Of a stretch of DNA of 64,000 bases, positions 62,263-64,000 are shown in pieces. Position 1 is the stretch's first letter. The number at the start of each line of letters is the position of its first letter. The DNA is from Rhizoclosmatium globosum (Eukaryota > Chytridiomycota > Chytridiomycetes > Chytridiales > Chytriomycetaceae). Position numbers and translations under genes: made by a program. The DNA is taken from assembly GCA_002104985.1 (NCBI GenBank), contig MCGO01000002.1:890753-954752 (forward strand), given 5' to 3'. The notes under the pieces were generated by a model. It saw only the letters and a program-made list of their open reading frames with translations, made no database searches and had not been told where the DNA came from.

Positions 62263-62304
62263 TTCTCTTTTCAATCTTTAACCTTCTTTAACCGAAAGAG
62301 TCGA
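62263..62304. promoter_or_regulatory. 42-bp spacer between divergent TIR and esterase-like genes
   Basis: The ATG codons at 62262 (minus) and 62305 (plus) are 42 bp apart. Transcription start sites must either sit inside the opposite gene or in this minimal spacer, so the two transcripts probably overlap or are coupled. Confidence 0.45.
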
Positions 62305-63890
62305 ATGAGCAACAGGATCAGAAACTTTGCTGTAACCATTCTGATCATTAGTTGCATTGCTCTTTACGGCAACTTCCATCTCGCAGGCTCGGTTGGCTTT
62401 TCAATCCCTCGAACATATGAGCTTCCTCAAAGTGCAACTGACATACAGTCTATTGACGCTCAGTCAGCCGCAGCCCATAAAGCAACGACAAAACCAGTTA
62501 CAACCAAACAAGAACCTTACATCGGCCAAACTTCTGTCTCAAGCCTGCTATCTGTGGCTAAACCTACGCAGGCCGTTACTCCCGACACTATAATACACTT
62601 AGAAACCGATTACATAACGTTTCCGGCAGAGCTCATATCGGGATCAAGATACTCACTGAAAGTTGTCCCTCAAAGTGGAACAGTTCGACCATACTTGACA
62701 TTACTGTTCGAGCACAGCAACCACAGAGAATCCTTGGAGCGTCAGTTTTTGAAACCATTTGCTATCTATCCTGAATCGCATGTGGAGGTAATTTTGATTT
62801 CCTCTTAGTCAGAACGCATCTAATGCAAAATAACTAGTTTCACTTTACTATGTTCACATCAGGGCAATTTAGGGTCACCATATTTGATGATAAAGTGCTA
62901 TTGGATGAGCCTTGGACTTGGTATCGAGGATACTTTCATCTTGGACCTCAAAAAGCCGTTCTCCATCAATTTTCAGTCACATTTAATGAGCCTTCTGAAT
63001 CATCAACTGAGTCGCTGTTATCTGACCACTTGGCAACCCTTCCATATTGTTCTTTATTGGATCTGGCCAATTTGCAATTTGGTGGCAGATTTCTGAAACC
63101 CACCCTATTTCCAAATGCGAACACCTCAGTTGTAGATACATCAAAATGGATAGATAAAATTGGAGGGCAGGATGTCTTTTTGCGGTTCTTGCCAGCAAAA
63201 TGCAAATTGCACTACTTCAATGTTCACGAAAGTCAAGATTGTGTGACAAACAAGAATATCACTTTTATGGGTGATTCTACTCTGGCAGAATCAGTAAAAC
63301 GTTTGATGCTTCATCTTCACAATGACTATGCAGATTTTCAATGCCCCCATTCCACGGCAAATTGTGAAGCACGTTCGTACCGCGAAGGACAATTTGAAAC
63401 TACAAATGCACAGTCATCACTGCCATCATATTTGAGTCTACTATGGGCCCCAAGTTTAGATGTTTGTGCTCCCCTAGGAGGTGCATATGCATTTGAGAAC
63501 CCTTTATTTGCTGACTGGTTACGCTTCAGATCTTCATACCCTGAGTCTTGCCATAATTATGAAGACAAACTTGGGTTAAGTCTAAAATTAGATTGGAAGA
63601 GTCCTAATGGTACTTGGAGGAAGCTTCCAGCAAAGAAGCAAGAGTTTCTGTTTTTCTCTTCTGGAGTGCACGACCTTTGTCATTGGGCCTTTGAAAACAC
63701 AAACTACATGATTGGGAATTACACAAAATGGATGGATCAGGCAATGAGCGAGCTTGCTGGAACTGCAAAAAACAAAATTTACATCACAGTCAGCCCAAAA
63801 GTTGGGAAAGTTGACACTTCAACTGAGTTTATTAACAAAATAGCAAGAAAACTTGCAGCAAAGCATGGATATAGTTTTATTGAGGGTTAG
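62305..63890 (+). CDS. SGNH/PC-esterase-like type II membrane protein, truncated by the telomere
   Basis: Exons 62305-62787 and 62838-63890 give 511 residues. An N-terminal signal anchor (AVTILIISCIALYGNFHLAG, residues 9-28) leads to a lumenal or extracellular domain. The catalytic-type GDS motif is at 306-308 (ITFMGDSTLAES), with ESQDCVTNKNITF before it and FFSSGVHDLCHWAF later, as in PC-esterase and NXPE/Cas1-like acyl-modifying enzymes. Family members continue to a D-x-x-H block near the C-terminus; this is missing. The frame reads ...KHGYSFIEG and its last Gly and stop codon (GGT TAG) come from telomere repeats starting at 63884. The gene therefore looks broken by chromosome truncation and telomere addition. 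Catalysis is unlikely without the final Asp/His block. No polyadenylation signal remains downstream. Confidence 0.82.
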
Positions 63891-64000
63891 GGTTAGGATC
63901 AGGGTAAGGGTTAGGGTTAGGATTAGGGCTAGGGTTAGGGTTAGGGTTAGGGTTAGGGTTAGGGTTAGGGTTAGGGTTAGGGTTAGGGTTAGGGTTAGGG
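63884..64000 (+). repeat. Telomere, (TTAGGG)n
   Basis: From 63884 to the end of the window the sequence is TTAGGG repeats oriented 5 to 3 outward, the G-rich strand of a right-hand chromosome end. The first 55 or so bases contain variant units (ttaggatcaggg, taaggg, ttaggattaggg, ctaggg); the distal part is perfect. TTAGGG is the standard repeat of many filamentous and zoosporic fungi. Confidence 0.98.

Overview
The window is the right end of a eukaryotic chromosome, most likely from a chytrid-type fungus. Fungal signs are a chitin synthase fused to a myosin motor domain, a fused DHQ synthase-EPSP synthase gene of the AROM type, and gene-dense DNA with many short introns (mostly 42-83 bp, GT-AG, branch points such as CTAAC near the acceptor). 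A NELF-A homologue, a TMEM16 protein, TIR proteins and TTAGGG telomere repeats point to an early-diverging lineage rather than Dikarya. This placement is inference from gene content. No rRNA, tRNA, CRISPR array or intact transposon was seen.

Layout. 1-14,132: about 48 direct copies of a 294-bp satellite, running in from the left edge. 14.4-27.4 kb: rhodanese/Cdc25-like protein, STRAP-type WD40 protein, class V-type chitin synthase (minus strand), CDKN3-like phosphatase, and a pair of unrecognised paralogues. 27.5-35.1 kb: four tandem paralogues combining a beta-grasp-like N-terminus, a TIR domain and an unrecognised C-terminal domain; the third carries two in-frame TGA codons. 35.3-54.1 kb: TMEM16 protein, secreted LRR protein with mucin-like repeats, DHQS-EPSPS, NELF-A, RanBP9/Gid1-like protein, LisH-WD40 protein and an expansin-like secreted protein. 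54.2-64.0 kb: two tandem type I membrane proteins, a LysM protein, a coiled-coil TIR protein, and an SGNH/PC-esterase-like gene whose reading frame runs into the telomere.

Functional themes. Cell wall and surface: chitin synthase, LysM protein, expansin-like protein, LRR protein, paired membrane proteins and the esterase-like protein; most of these lie in the last 25 kb, as is common for fast-evolving subtelomeric genes. TIR signalling or NAD metabolism: five TIR loci that keep the position of the catalytic glutamate. Housekeeping: aromatic amino-acid synthesis, transcription elongation control, CTLH-type ubiquitin ligase and phosphatase.

Exon structures were worked out by hand from reading frame, splice signals and known family sequence. 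Exon lengths sum to whole codons in nearly every gene, which supports them. Exceptions are the RanBP9-like gene and the first membrane-protein gene (each one base short); the third TIR gene and the second membrane-protein gene contain in-frame stops.
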